Of a stretch of 64,000 bases of DNA, positions 19,990-31,071 are shown one piece after another. The position numbers and the translations under genes are program-made. The notes beneath the pieces were generated by a model. It was not told where the DNA came from. It did no database searches and was given only the letters and a program-made list of their open reading frames with translations. The stretch is from the NCBI GenBank assembly GCA_964019335.1, contig OZ025737.1, positions 1-64,000 on the forward strand. The letters are read 5' to 3'. The number at the start of each line of letters is the position of its first letter. Within the stretch, counting starts at the first letter, position 1. This DNA comes from Diplonema japonicum. Its lineage: Eukaryota; Euglenozoa; Diplonemea; Diplonemida; Diplonemidae.

Positions 19990-22392
19990 ATGACGAGCTG
20001 GACGTTTGATGTGTACCAAGCGAGGAACGTGCAGGGGCGCACCTTGACTGCTTCAGAGGCACGTGCAACATGCAACCCACGTGTGAACATTGAATACGCT
20101 GGCGAAAAACTTGTAAGCACCTCACAAGCGACGAACACGCGAGACCCAAACTGGAACGAGACACTGAAGGCAGAGTCGAGGGAGGCGATCAGCAGAGGAC
20201 GTTTCAGACTGACCTTTAAAGTGGTGCACAAGCCCGAATGGGCAGGTCCTGAGGCAGCCCATACGCTCAGCTACGCAACAGTATTCGTCTCGAATGATAA
20301 CTCACGGGAGTTTAGGAAGAAGCTACTTCTCAAGTCAGACATCACACATGAGGAAAACGGGGGGTGGATAGAAGTCGGGTGGCGTGGCACGGATGTCAAC
20401 AAAAAGGAAAAAGACGAAGCAGCAGCGAAAGCAGCGATGCTACGATCGATGGGCTCCAAGTGGTCTGTGGGCGACAAGATCTTAGCAAGGGACGATGATA
20501 GCGGGACGTGGAAGACAGGCATCGTGCAGGAGATCGCCTACGACGGAACGCCAAAGGTGAAACTGGAAAAGGAACCGAAGAAAGAATCTGGAAAAGTCGC
20601 GGAAACCGATGATAAGAAAGATAAAAGCGAAACAAAAGAAGCGAAAAACGACAAAAAAGAAGAACCCAAGGAAGCAGGGAAGAAAGAACAAGAAGACGAT
20701 TCGAAGGCTAAGAAAGATTCTGCACCCAGTGAAAAGGAAAAAACGGACACGAAAAAACAAGATTCGGTGCAAAGTGCAAAACTCCTTCCAAATCAGCCTC
20801 TGACACACCTCATCAACCTGGGTTCTACGGGGCATGGCAACTCTCTTGATGCCGAACTTGTGAATTTACAAGTGCAAAAAGATGCTGCGGTAGCTGCAGA
20901 AAAATATACTGAAGCGCAGGCACTGAAGGAGCAAATCGAAGCGTACAAGTCAATGAAGCAGCAGAGCGGGGGGTGGAGGACCGAGGCACCTGTTTCAAGC
21001 CTGGTGAAAGCATGTCGCAGGATCGACTTTGAGAGTGGCAAGAGCATTGAGGCCGGGACCATCGGTGAAGTAATTGGGGGGCTCGTACGCATGGGGAGTG
21101 CCCTATTCACACCAACACCTGGCGACATCGAGTGCTACGGCGTGTCCATGCCAGGGCAGCCACATCCCCGCCCGAACATGTCTGAATCCATCCCTGTTAG
21201 ATCCTACTCCCCTGCACCTGTACCCGTTTCCATGCCTACTGTGAACTCCATGTCAATGACCTCCGGGCCCTCCAACTCTTGGCAGACGCATAACATGCAT
21301 CAACCGCAGGTAGCAGCAGCGGACATGGCCATAATCATCGTCCCTCAAGCTGAGTCATGGTCAGAGATGGTCCTGAAGCATCTCCAGCCCTCTGATACCG
21401 TAGCAACAGTCAAGACTAGGATACAGGGCATCAACGGCACACCCACATCCAACCAGTGCCTCTCGCAGCACACGGTTGATGACAGAAAGAGAAAGCTTGA
21501 TGACCGCCGCACCCTCGCAAGCTACGGCATCAGGTCAGGTGACGTTCTCACGTTGACAAACTCAAGTCGTCTTATGCATGTCGCAATCACTGTTGAAAAT
21601 AGACATAAGGTGCGCATTGCTGTTCCTCTAAATTCAAGTGTCCTTTCTCTGAAGCAGCGGTTAGCAGAACGGGAAAACATTCCTGTCTCCAAGCAAGTGC
21701 TTGAGCTTGATGGCACAGAGCTTGTTGACGGGAGCACCCTGTCCAGCTACGATATCAGCAGTGACACAATGCTTATCATGTATGAACGCAGCGGGCATCA
21801 TGTGAGTCACAAGGCCATGCACACAAAGGGATGCATGAAGCTGACTGTCATCGCAGAAACGGCTACTTCATTTAAAACGCTCACCATTGACTGCAAGAGC
21901 GACGAGAGCATCAGGAACATAAAACACAGGCTGCAGTACCAAGGAGGGCTGCATGATATAGTTACACTGAAGTACGAAGACCAGTTGCTTAGTGATGGGT
22001 ATCACCTTTCGGAGTATGGCATCACTGATGGATCTGTGGTGACTGCGCACATGGTACCACAGCTGCAGAATGATGTCCCCCATCACACCAGCGAAGTGGA
22101 CGCTCTGAAAGACCAAGTGAAGGAGCTGCAGGCTATGGTGGGAATGATGTGCCCGCAACCTGCCATCACTTCCTTGTCACCTCGTACAGACGATGTTTTG
22201 CACCACAGTAAGCAGCTACGTTCTGTGGCGGAGTCTGAAATGGCACGTGCCTCTGGTCAGCTTGCGAATCTCGACCATCCCGTTCCACGTGTCCTGGCCT
22301 CTCCCCCAAGGAGTAGGCCCGACATCATAGGAACAGACCGCTTCCGACAAATGCAGAAGGTAGTTGCAGAACGGTCTCATACCCATACCTAG
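19990..22392 (+). CDS. C2 - Tudor-like - UVR - triple ubiquitin-like protein (800 aa)
   Basis: The first good ATG is 19990, shortly after acceptor-like CCCAG at 19976. Domains in order: residues 1-130 look like a C2 domain (FDVYQARNVQGRTL ... DPNWNETLKAE ... RFRLTFKVV). About 155-195 is a Tudor/agenet-like barrel (WSVGDKILARDDDSGTWKTG). Then comes a Lys/Glu-rich linker to 260, and at about 287-323 a UVR-type helical hairpin (LQVQKDAAVAAEKYTEAQAL). Three ubiquitin-like folds follow at about 445-528, 529-605 and 616-690, each ending with a SYGIRSGDVLTL, SYDISSDTMLIM or EYGITDGSVVTA block. A short coiled coil closes it. The Ubl folds lack a GG terminus, so they are built-in domains, not conjugated. 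The role is unknown; a membrane-linked ubiquitin/proteasome adaptor is one possibility. Confidence 0.75.
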   Translation: MTSWTFDVYQARNVQGRTLTASEARATCNPRVNIEYAGEKLVSTSQATNTRDPNWNETLKAESREAISRGRFRLTFKVVHKPEWAGPEAAHTLSYATVFVSNDNSREFRKKLLLKSDITHEENGGWIEVGWRGTDVNKKEKDEAAAKAAMLRSMGSKWSVGDKILARDDDSGTWKTGIVQEIAYDGTPKVKLEKEPKKESGKVAETDDKKDKSETKEAKNDKKEEPKEAGKKEQEDDSKAKKDSAPSEKEKTDTKKQDSVQSAKLLPNQPLTHLINLGSTGHGNSLDAELVNLQVQKDAAVAAEKYTEAQALKEQIEAYKSMKQQSGGWRTEAPVSSLVKACRRIDFESGKSIEAGTIGEVIGGLVRMGSALFTPTPGDIECYGVSMPGQPHPRPNMSESIPVRSYSPAPVPVSMPTVNSMSMTSGPSNSWQTHNMHQPQVAAADMAIIIVPQAESWSEMVLKHLQPSDTVATVKTRIQGINGTPTSNQCLSQHTVDDRKRKLDDRRTLASYGIRSGDVLTLTNSSRLMHVAITVENRHKVRIAVPLNSSVLSLKQRLAERENIPVSKQVLELDGTELVDGSTLSSYDISSDTMLIMYERSGHHVSHKAMHTKGCMKLTVIAETATSFKTLTIDCKSDESIRNIKHRLQYQGGLHDIVTLKYEDQLLSDGYHLSEYGITDGSVVTAHMVPQLQNDVPHHTSEVDALKDQVKELQAMVGMMCPQPAITSLSPRTDDVLHHSKQLRSVAESEMARASGQLANLDHPVPRVLASPPRSRPDIIGTDRFRQMQKVVAERSHTHT

Positions 22393-22481
22393 CATACTTG
22401 TGATTAGACAGCCTAGAATGTATTTTAGCACAGTAGTTTATATTGTTTTGCTTCCTGTTCCACTATTTGCCTGCCTAGAAA

Positions 22482-25162
22482 ATGAGAGAGAATGCTCGGT
22501 ATAATCAGTCGATTGCAAGTGAGGATGATGAAACAACCAACACACTGTCGTCCACAGACTCAGGGTGGAAGGAAGGAGACAGCTCATCGGACAGTGACGA
22601 CAGCAACGAGGAGAGCAGGTCTGCAGGCGTCGCGTCAGGAAGTACGGCGTCAGGTACAGGAACTTCTAGCACGACCGGTTCTACAGCTACCGGTACTTCA
22701 ATAACAAATATCGGAACTACCTCCACCAGTGCAACAGGGTCTTCGGGCACGTCGACAGCAACGTCTTCTTCAACTATAGGGACAGGAACAAGCGGCAGTA
22801 CGCAGAGTAGTACTGGAACAGGCACTACTGAAACAGACACAAGTATAACTACAACTGGCAGTACTGCAACGGGGTCTAGCACAGGAGACAGCACCGGTGA
22901 TACAACAGGGAGTAGCACGTCAGGAACCACGACGAGTGCAACAGGGAGTTCGTCATCAACATCGGGAACAGATACAGGAACAGAGACAGGAACAAAGACA
23001 GGGACAAGTACGGGGACTGGAACGACTTCGTCAACAAACACATCTACTACTGAATCGACTTCAACCTCAACCTCAGCAACATCCACCTCTACTTCATCGA
23101 GGGGAACATCTGGGACAGGTACCTCAACATCAACATCAACCTCAACATCAACATCAACATCAACATCAACATCAACATCAACATCAACATCAACATCAAC
23201 ATCAACATCAACATCAACATCAACTTCGACTGCGACTTCCACCTCCACATCAACCTCCACACCAACCTCGTCTTCGACGCTGTCATCCACAAGCACCTCA
23301 GGGTTGTCTTCCACGACAGCCAGTAGCTCATCCGACTTCTCCTCCTCGACCTTGGCCACTGGCAGCTCTGCGTCATCCTCCACCACTTCTGCTGCTCTCT
23401 TCTCTGTCATGAAAGAACGCCCACCACCACCGGACATTGAATACCTTCCCGACATCGTGCACCCTGCCTTTGATGACTTAGTCCACCGCGTGTACGATGC
23501 ACACAAAGGGTTGCTCCCCAATGAGTCTGCTGAGCTGTTGCTCGAGTGCGTGGCGACAAAAGAAGACATGCGGCAGTCGCTGCAAACCAGAAGCTTGTTC
23601 CAGGGTTCTGCAGAACAAAAAGAGCAACGAACAAAGCTTACAAAACTGCTGCAACATAAAGCAATCACATCGCCTTGTATGAAACAGGCTCTTTCTGGAA
23701 AATGTGCCATGCTTGGTGGCAATATCTACCACGGCGAGCTCCCTAAGAGCGTGTTTTTGAAGGCATTATTGGAAGACGTGAAGCCTGCACCACTGAAGTG
23801 TACTAAAGGCGATACAGCACTTATATGCAACTTTGACTCGATCACAATAGCAACATCACGAGGTAAGAAGACTTGTAAGTATGTCCGGACAAGGCTGCTG
23901 CGGAGTCGTAGCGACGACACAAAATGGACCCTCAGTGATGGGGAGGTTACTGTGGACCTAGTTCCTTACCATGACGAGGTTGCCGCCTTTACGAATTTCC
24001 TCAAAGTGTGGGCATCTGTGCTTGCTATAGTCAGCAACAGGTGTTTCTCTGATGATGGTTATGTTAATTGTAACGAGGTCATCAAACAACTCCTTTCGAA
24101 TGACAACAGGGTATGTCCATTGCACCACACCACACGTCACAGGCTGGCTATGTTAATGGTCTGAGGTTTCTCCTCGCTTCAAAGATGCTGGTCCCTGATA
24201 AGGCGTTGAAAATTCTGCAAAAGTCGCCCCATACGTTCGGTACCCTGGCCCACAAGGTATTTGGCCACACAATTGGTTCCAATATTGAAAATTGCGCACC
24301 TCGTGATGTGGAAGACCAAGACCATGTGGCTCTAGTTAAGATAAAGACTATCAAGGGGGGTGTGGGGGATGCCAAAGGCGTAACCCAACGCTGTTTGCGG
24401 ATGGCACTCACGACGTGTACTGGCGACGTGCACCAAGAGTGCCCTGTTCACACAGTGCCTTGTTGTGTGCAGGAGGCAGGGTGGATAGAAGTCGAAGCTG
24501 ACCATTCTTCGGTGCTTCTTACTTACACAAAGCGCATGAAGATGGTCTACGGCTTGTACGTCGAGCATTGTGTGACGTTCGAAGACGACCTCGAGATGAT
24601 ATGCTCGCAAGGCTTCATGCCTTTGACAGATGTGAAACAGGGTGCGACATCTCTTAAGCTAAAAGGCTCCTTGGATGCAACTATCATAGTTAACATTAGT
24701 TTGCCCACTGTCGACGATGCACTGCCATCGCCTACAGTGCTACCCTGGTCAAGCCTCGACGAAGTCATCATAACAACCTTCAGGAAAGCCCTCCGTGAAG
24801 CTCTAACGAAATGCCATCCTAGCAGACAGCTTGCTTTAAGAGCTACGGGCCTACATAGTTTTTCTGACATCGTTAGCTGGCCGGACACATGGCATGCCTT
24901 CAAACAGCACTGGCTGTCATCCACGGCACCCGATGCTGCAAGGCTACGTGACTCACTAGACTCTGCAGGATCGCTTTTGTCTTGTCTCCCAAGATACACC
25001 ACTGCACCGTGTACTCCTTATGCTTACATGCAACCAACTGGAGTGAACAACAATGCCGCAAGAGCTGCTATCCTTAAGGAATCTGGTCTGTGTCGCAGCA
25101 ACGAACAGATGATACAAAGCCTGTTGGGGTCAGGCGATGTAAAAATAGAATTCCTTGCCTAG
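22482..25162 (+). CDS. Ser/Thr/Gly-rich repeat protein with unknown C-terminal domain (882 aa)
   Basis: Exons 22482-24110 and 24143-25162; the intron is 32 nt (GTATGTCC...CACAG), phase 0. After an acidic N-terminus (SDSDDSNEESRS), residues 45-305 are almost only Ser, Thr and Gly. They include a perfect Ser-Thr dipeptide tract encoded by an ATCAAC hexamer repeat (about 23122-23222). From about 310 on, the protein looks globular, with Cys and His spread through it (CTKGDTALICNFDS, CTGDVHQECPVHTVPCC). I recognise no domain. There is no signal peptide, so the Ser/Thr tract is more likely an intracellular spacer or a phosphorylation/O-GlcNAc target than a secreted mucin. The long minus-strand frame over it (22505-23722) is a by-product of the repeat. 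Confidence 0.75.
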
Positions 25163-25570
25163 TACTAGATAACGCTTCATATCTCTATGGCCGTCAAGCA
25201 CCTCACCTCTATCAGAACACCTCAAAAAGTTGTTGTTTGTCAATGTAATGGCAGGGGATGAACATGCGTTTGTTTTTCCCAATGCCATATCGACTATACG
25301 AAATAGAGTCTATGCAGTAAGTACATTTTGTGCCTTCTCCAGTCATTTAGCAAAGTTCCTTAAATGACTTTCGGCGGAATCACCTCAAGCAGCATTTTCA
25401 TAGTCGTTTGTAGAATAGATTTTTTGGAAAACGACATCCCATGTGTAGCCCTTTAACCCTCCACTTAGCTGAAGGCTTTTAGAGATACGAGGTGTAAGTA
25501 AAAAAAGAAGAAGAAAAAATATTTATTGTTTCTTGCTGTGTTCATTTCACACGACAGTACACATTGATGA
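25163..25570. other. Intergenic spacer
   Basis: No gene seen. A 23-codon ATG frame starts at about 25187 but has no support. The stretch ends with an A/G run near 25500 and an acceptor-like ACGACAG at 25557 before the next gene. Confidence 0.5.
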
Positions 25571-27322
25571 ATGAATGGCATTGGCAGACTCACAACCATA
25601 GTTAATGTACCTGTTGTTATCGAGCCTAAAGAATTCTCGCCAACAAGGAACCGGAGCACACCAGTTTCAGTGCAGGTGGTTAATGCGTTGCCTTTGACGG
25701 ATGTACAGCACTCGTCTCCTGTGCAGCCTGCCGTGCACCCTTTGCAGCATGCAGTTGGGAAGGACATTAACACCCACCACGGGCATTTGACAGGCCCGAA
25801 CATCGAGGGTTCACCGTATGAGATGACAATACCCGAGGCACACAAGATGGCGTTGTCCCAACCTGCTATCAAAGGCTTTTGCTACCAGAACACTGGCACG
25901 TCTGAGTTAGACAAGGTGTGGGTGTACTTCAAGGCATCTTTCGATTTCCACCCTTCGGAGAGCTGGACTTCTGTGCAGGTGCTTAAACACTCAGAAATGC
26001 AGCGACTTGATGAATCGCAGTTGGGTGCCACGCTGCTTCCGGGGTCTCATACAAGAGACCGGCTAGTGCGGTTCTACCAGGAGTATTGTCCTGAGAAGTA
26101 TGCAATGATGAACAACACATAACATTCGCAGGCTACCCTCGGTTGTCATGACCCTAAATGAGTACAAAGCTATGGAGGAGTCACTGTTTTCATCTTTGGT
26201 TAGAATGCACGGGCCAGAGCCTCCTTGCATCCCGCTGGACGCCGATCTTCCTCCAGAATGGAAATGCGTAGAGAATTCAGTGGTATGACAGAATTTCAGG
26301 TAACATATCACACGCAGGGCTACATTTTTTATGTACACAACAATGGTGGTCGACAGTGGAAGAAACCTCGAGCAGGTGACCCTCCGCCAAATGCGGATCC
26401 TTTGCTGCTGCCGGACCAGGCCCCGTCACCTCACGGTGTGCCGATGAGCCCTTCGCCGAGAAGGCGGGTGACTTCCCCAAGATGGAGAACACAGCCCGTG
26501 AAGCGAGCTGTACTTGTGAACACAGGTGGCAATCCCACAAAGTTCTCGCAGTACTTGGGGAAACTCGGGTTCAAGCAACAGCTTATGCTCACTCCAGCAT
26601 GCCAGGACTCTATTCCTACGAAGTCCAATATCCTCCGTGCAGTTGGTTGGCTCACTCAAAACACCTCCGAAGGTGACAGCCTGTTCTTCTATTTTTGTGG
26701 AGAGACCACGAACGACGAGTTGCTGTCCCATGACGACCAGTCCCTCTCGGGGAAAGAGGTGGCCGAGGCCATGGAGCAAGGCAACGTGCACGGCGCGAAG
26801 GCAGTCTTCTTACTAGACGTGGTGCCTGGTGCCAAGGTGTTCAACCTACCTTACCGTGTCATCAACATAGGCCCTCGTGCCACCATCATCAACACACCTA
26901 AAGACGCGCTGAAAATGCCGTGCGAAGTCTTCGTCGTGCATGTGCTCGAAGGGCGTCCTTCCAAGGGTGACTTCACGCAGGCTTTCATGAATACTGTGCA
27001 CAACACCAGATGCAGGTACGACGAGTTACTAGAGCGAATACGGGAGGGGATGGTGCAAAGCAGCGGCTGTGTTCTGAGCATTGCCTGCATGGAGGCAAGC
27101 ACAGGGTACTTTTCTGTGAGCCGCTCAGGAGAACAAAACCATGCTGACGATACCCTCCAGTACATCACATCTCCCACGCGGCCGCAGGAAGGCTCGCTCC
27201 ACTATCTCAGGTCACCTAGTTATGCTGCTGCACACAGTCACCTGATGATCAGCCCCACGCGCAAGGCGCAAGTGCATCAGAGTTTGGTGCAAAAGGAACT
27301 TGCGAAGCTTCTTGGACCCTAG
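25571..27322 (+). CDS. WW-domain protein with inactive metacaspase-like domain (560 aa)
   Basis: Exons 25571-26097, 26132-26282 and 26318-27322. Both introns (34-35 nt) start GTATG; intron 1 removes an apparent stop at 26120 and intron 2 lies inside the WW domain. The N-terminal 175 residues are of unknown fold. Residues of about 215-243 form a WW domain (LPPEWKC ... GYIFYVHNNGGRQWKKP), which binds Pro-rich partners. Residues of about 288-400 match the metacaspase p20 core (VKRAVLVNTGG ... PTKSNILRAVGWLTQ, then GDSLFFYFCGE, then KAVFLLDVVPG). The catalytic His site (normally SGHGG) reads CGETT with Glu, and the catalytic Cys site (normally D-S/C-C-H-S-G) reads LDVVPG without Cys. Both nucleophile and base are therefore gone: a pseudoenzyme, likely a scaffold or regulator. 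Confidence 0.8.
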
Positions 27323-27400
27323 ATGTATATGACTTGTAAGTTGTGTGTAAGTTGCTGAATCCTGTTTTAATGTGCCTTACCTACCACCAGTGACAGCAAA

Positions 27401-28891
27401 ATGGAGGAGGAATATGACGCGGTTGTGTGCGGTACTGGGTTGGTAGAGTGTGTGCTGTCTGGCCTGCTCTCTGTGGCAGGCCACAAGGTACTTCACTTGG
27501 ACCGTAACATGTACTACGGCGGTGAGAGTGCCAGTTTGAACCTTGACCAGCTGTATGCCAACTTCGGGAAGGGGACGCCGCCTGCTGAGCTGGGAAAGTC
27601 CCACCTTTACAATGTTGATATGATCCCCAAGTTCTTGATGGCGGATGGTGAGCTTGTGAAGATCCTCCGTGCCACGGTTGTGAACAGGTACCAGATGGAG
27701 TTCATGTTGTGCGATGGAAGTTTTGTTTCCAAAGGCAGCAACGTATGCACGATCATACTAAAGACATAATGAATAAATCAACAGGTGTACAAGGTCCCCT
27801 GTACCGAGAGAGAGGCCCTGAGCTCTAGCCTGATGGGTATTCTCGAGAAGAGGCGTGCTGCTAAGTTCTTTGCGTGGGCACAGGACTACGACCAGGCTGA
27901 CCCTAAGACTTGGGGCAAGCTCAACCCCATGGAGCAGACCATGCGTCAGGTCTTCAGCCACTACTCTCTGTCGAAGGATACCATCGAGTTCATTGGCCAC
28001 GCTCTGGCACTCGAGGAGAACGAGGCGTACCTCGATAAGAAGGCCCACGAGACCCTCGCGAAGATCGCCCTGTACGAGTCTTCTCTTAGCATGTATGTCA
28101 TCTAAGTCAGCATTGCAACCCACACAGGTATGAAGGAGGCACTGTGTCGCCCTTCGTGTACCCTTTGTACGGTCTCGGTGAGCTTCCCCAGGTGTTCGCT
28201 AGGCTCTCTGCTGTGTACGGCGGTACCTACATGCTCGACACACCTGTTGAGAAGCTGCAGTACGACGAAAACGGTATGGCACAACGACACTGTAGCACAA
28301 TCCCACAGGTGTGTTCCAGGGTGTGCACGCCGGCGGACAGTTTGCCAAGGCAAAGTTCGTTGTCGGTGACCCTACATACTTCTCTGATAAGGTCAAGAAA
28401 GTTGGCCAGGTTGCCAGGTGCATTTGCCTGATGGACAAGCCCCTGCAGGCGACCAAAGCACAGAGTTGCCAGATCATCATCCCGCACACACAGGTGAAGG
28501 TGCCCAGGAAGCACGACATCTATGTTGTGCAGCTCTCTGAAGTGCACAAGGTTGTGCCTGCCGGGAAGTACCTTGCCATTGTGAGTACGTTTGCTGAGAC
28601 TGGCGACCCGGAGAAGGAGCTGGAACCTGGTCTTGCTTTGCTTGGGAAGAACGTGATCGAGAAGTTCACCTCTGTCTCGCCGCTGTACCAGGTATGCTGA
28701 GGGATGACTCACAACACTCACGACAGCCCACCGACAACGGGGCGGAAAGTAAGACATTCATCTCTGACTCATATGACTCGTCTTCGCACTTCGAGGCGGC
28801 TGCGAAGAACATCCTTGACCTTTACGAGAGGATCACCGGCAAGCCCTACGACTTCGATAAGTCCGTGGCGCAGCCTGTGACCATGCAGTAA
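27401..28891 (+). CDS. GDI1: Rab GDP-dissociation inhibitor (GDI, 447 aa)
   Basis: Five exons: 27401-27742, 27785-28092, 28128-28273, 28309-28691 and 28727-28891. Introns of 35-42 nt all begin GTATG; two interrupt codons. GDI extracts prenylated GDP-bound Rab proteins from membranes and delivers them to donor compartments. Seen: N-terminal dinucleotide-fold motif [25 protein letters not shown] (Rab-binding platform); [29 protein letters not shown] and [18 protein letters not shown]; and [18 protein letters not shown] near the end. Length equals human GDI (447). The lack of long insertions separates it from Rab escort protein. The acceptor-like CCAG at 27390 precedes ATG 27401. Confidence 0.96.
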
Positions 28892-29326
28892 AACCCGACT
28901 AGCTGCGGTGCCATAGTGTATACCAACGACACAAACGTCCTTTCAGGTGGTGAGACGTGAGAGATAAAAAAAAATAACAAAACATAAACCTTGGTTCCCA
29001 TCTATGTTCAGTTGGGCTTTCGTTTTTACTTTTTAAAAAAATATCTTTCCCCCCTTTGTCCCCCCTCCTTTTTTTAGTATGCAAAATTGATGGCGCGAAA
29101 GAGGCTCCAGTTTTTAGTAAACATCCGCCTTTAAAAAAAAAGAAGAAAGGGCGGGCGGCAAACACCATCGGGCCCCTCCAATTTCTCACCCCTTCTAATT
29201 TTTCTTTTTTTTTTTCTTTCCCCGATTCCTTACCCCTCCCATCCCCTCTGATGACTTGCCTTTCCACTGTTCCAATACTTGACGTTTTGACATATCATAG
29301 CTGTCATATTTTCGATTAGGAGCAAG
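28892..29326. other. Intergenic, pyrimidine-rich at its 3' half
   Basis: It holds A and T runs and a long T/C-rich stretch (29190-29240) leading to an acceptor-like GATTAG at 29319, seven bases before the next ATG. No gene seen. Confidence 0.6.
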
Positions 29327-30942
29327 ATGCCGCCGAAAGGGAATAAGAAAGAAAAAGAGTCAAAGAAAGAGGACAAGGATGGCGACAAGGAGAATGAAGG
29401 CGAAGTGCAGCTGACGATGCTGATCGCGTCTACATTCGCGAACGACGAGTTAGAGTCGAAGAAGCAAACTCTGAGTCAGTACTACGAGATTGCAGGAAAG
29501 CAAAAAGAGGAGAACCAGCGGTTGAAAGAAGAGATGCAAGAGCGCGACAGAGACTCACTGCAGGTGGTCGAGTTCCTGCGACGCGAGGTAGAGAAGAAGC
29601 AAGAGCTTATTGAGTCCCTGAAGACACAGTCGGACGACCAGCGTGAGAAGGCAGCGGACCTTCTAAGAGACCGTGAGGAGGAACTAAACACAACCATCGC
29701 CATCAAGGACGAGCTGCTGGAGGAAAAGGAGGTGGAGATAAAAAGACTTGAAGATGAGCTTGAGTCGGTCGCAAAGTACAAACGAGACAAGCACGAAATG
29801 GAAAGCGCCATCAAGAAACTGAAGCAGGACATCAGCGACACGAAAGAAAAGTACGAACGAGAGCTCAGCAAACTTCGTTTCCAATCGCTTGAAGAAAAGG
29901 TGCGTCTGAAACACGAAGAAAAGGATCTGAACGACAGGTATGCAGAACGGTAGCTAGCTCAGCACCACAGGTTTTCGCACGCCGTGAACCAAAAAGCAAT
30001 GGAGTTGCTAGACGGGCAGACACGCAGCATACACTCCGAGAACACCGAGCTGCGAATGAACCACCACAAACTAGAAAAGGAATACATGTTGCTCTCAAAG
30101 CAAAGTAAAATACTCGAAGAGGAAAAACGGAGAAAGGAACGAGAGATCGAGCTGGGCAAGCACAGCATCGGGGAGTACTCCAAGCAGAGCTACCGGTCGC
30201 ACAAGGAGATACGTGAGCTGGCCTCGCGGAACAGGCAGCTGGAGAGGAATGCTACGAAACTAGTTCGACAATATGAAGAAGAGAAGCAAGACGTTGCGGA
30301 GACAAAGGACACTGAATTGAGTGAATTGAAACACAAGTTGCACGAGATGGAGCAGGCCCTCAAGGTTCGCTCCATAGAACTACACAGAATACGGCGGCTA
30401 GCAAGGGTAATCATCCAACAACGCTCAGAACTGGAAATGTTTTTCACCGAAGCACTTGAATACGTCAGGAACCAGATAGCAGAAGAGCGCAAGTCGCAAA
30501 GTTCACAGTCCTTAGCGCTCCAGTCACGCGATGCTATGACAAAGCGGCCTAGAAAACCGGGCAAAGGTTACGGGGGCTTGGCATCGGGCAACTTTCGAAC
30601 GCATGACGAAGGGGAGTTGCCGCCTATATCCGCTGGGTCTAGTGAGAAGGATCGGGACGTGGAAACACCCAAGCCATCTGACAGATTGGACATATCAGAA
30701 CTGAGCTGGCTGGACAAAGAACGAATTTTGAGAATACTATTTGCAAAAATTAGTACCTCACAGGTATACTTTGTGTTACCAATACCATACAACAGGGAAA
30801 GAAAGCACACCCGCAGAAGGCCCCCACCCCCATCGACGTGGACAGGCCTCCTACTGTGGACACAGAAGACTCGCCCGTGTTCGACCAGCAGCTAATAGAA
30901 AACAAAACTTTCGTTACACAACAGCAGTTGCTGGGTAGCTAA
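29327..30942 (+). CDS. Coiled-coil ciliary protein, BBOF1-like (516 aa)
   Basis: Exons 29327-29937, 29971-30763 and 30796-30942, with introns of 33 and 32 nt. It begins MPPKGNKKEKESKKE, the Lys-rich start seen in many axonemal coiled-coil proteins. Long heptad helices follow to about residue 390 (NELESKK-type stretches, RNRQLERNATKLVRQYEEEK). Then comes a Ser/Pro linker and a conserved-looking end, LSWLDKERILRILFAKI. Basal body-orientation factor 1 (DUF4515 family) has this layout, with the short LLFAK-type block at its end. I rank that first, but coiled-coil similarity alone is weak. The next gene is a CEP164-like basal-body protein, which supports a ciliary role only loosely in a trans-splicing genome. 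Confidence 0.6.
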
Positions 30943-31071
30943 ACAGCAGCCGTTGCTTCTGCAAGGTGTCTGCGCAAATGGTCCCCCCCCCCCCCCCCCC
31001 TCCTTTATTGTAGTTTGAACAGCAACTGCAAAGAATGAGAGAATGACAATGCATCACAGGAGGACAGGAGG

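Noticed and set aside
22505..23722. A 405-codon minus-strand frame rich in Val and Asp
   Set aside because: It is the reverse reading of the Ser/Thr hexamer-repeat gene; the composition is purely repeat-derived.
25187..25258. Short ATG frame of 23 codons before the WW-pseudometacaspase gene
   Set aside because: Too short, no motif, no sign of splicing to anything downstream.
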